From Convivina intestini (GTDB lineage Bacteria; Bacillota; Bacilli; Lactobacillales; Lactobacillaceae): a DNA stretch of 64,000 nucleotides. A model generated the notes under the pieces. The model was not told where the DNA came from and did no database searches. It saw only the letters and a list, made by a program, of their open reading frames with translations. A program made the position numbers and the translations under genes. Within the stretch, counting starts at the first letter, position 1, and every line of letters begins with the position of its first letter. Positions 63,931-64,000 of the stretch are shown here, in pieces. Location: NCBI RefSeq assembly GCF_003096575.1, contig NZ_QEKT01000003.1, forward strand, positions 78,512-142,511, read 5' to 3'.

Positions 63931-64000
63931 GTTGTTTCGTAAGGGAGCAACGCAGTAGCACATTGAAAACTGAACAAAACTTTGAACAAACAAATCTGTA
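63931..64000 (+). other. rRNA operon leader (16S lies beyond the window)
   Basis: After P2 the sequence has the TTGAAAACTGAACAAA segment common in Lactobacillales pre-rRNA leaders. No mature 16S sequence is reached. Confidence 0.7.

Overview
The window is a stretch of chromosome from a low-GC Gram-positive lactic acid bacterium. The closest match I recognise is D-lactate dehydrogenase (36175-37170), which reads almost residue for residue like the Leuconostoc enzyme. Together with T-box leaders, PepV and PepF peptidases and a YidC2-type insertase, this points to the Leuconostoc/Weissella branch of the Lactobacillaceae; I cannot fix the genus. Nearly all genes lie on the plus strand. I see no insertion sequence, prophage, CRISPR array or tRNA gene. 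The right edge stops inside the leader of an rRNA operon.

Left part (1-10 kb): the minus-strand start of a methionine-uptake lipoprotein gene with a Met T-box leader; a SAP-domain protein; a P-type cation ATPase behind a probable yybP-ykoY (manganese) riboswitch; then, after an AT-rich 390-base gap, an unusual six-gene cassette (5164-8862) of a small secreted Trp/Tyr-rich protein, three membrane proteins, an ABC ATPase and a membrane-anchored domain protein. This cassette is the best candidate for an undescribed system, most likely a bacteriocin-like secreted factor with export or self-protection genes. A minus-strand glycosyltransferase follows.

Middle (10-40 kb): PepV dipeptidase; a glutamine/amino-acid ABC transporter with two receptor-permease fusions flanking one ATPase; coiA-pepF; a T-box controlled pheST operon; cell-wall genes (a MurA with Asp in place of the catalytic Cys, MurF, a serine hydrolase); an L31 type B gene; an RNA methyltransferase of the RlmD/RlmCD family lacking its iron-sulfur ligands; a DEAD-box helicase; folC; a multidrug transporter; radC; yvcK-whiA-clpP; ldhD; and two transporters.

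Right part (40-64 kb): an Apf/IsaA-like wall protein behind an exact WalR-type box; the ribosome-biogenesis run yqeG-yqeH-yhbY-yqeK-rsfS, without nadD; tmcAL; yceD; an ArlRS/LisRK-like two-component system; yidC, an rRNA 2'-O-methyltransferase, secG, rnr, smpB and rny (protein and RNA quality control); rnhC, cvpA and mutS2; two unrecognised genes; a small YolD-like gene under an SOS box; gmk, rpoZ, a cyclophilin, an S1-domain protein, an unknown gene, and two tandem rRNA promoters.

Start codons were moved downstream from the longest reading frame wherever a Shine-Dalgarno sequence, a promoter or family length pointed there. Two minus-strand genes (glycosyltransferase and rnhC) have a TGC-TATAAT element so close to ATG that their mRNAs look leaderless.
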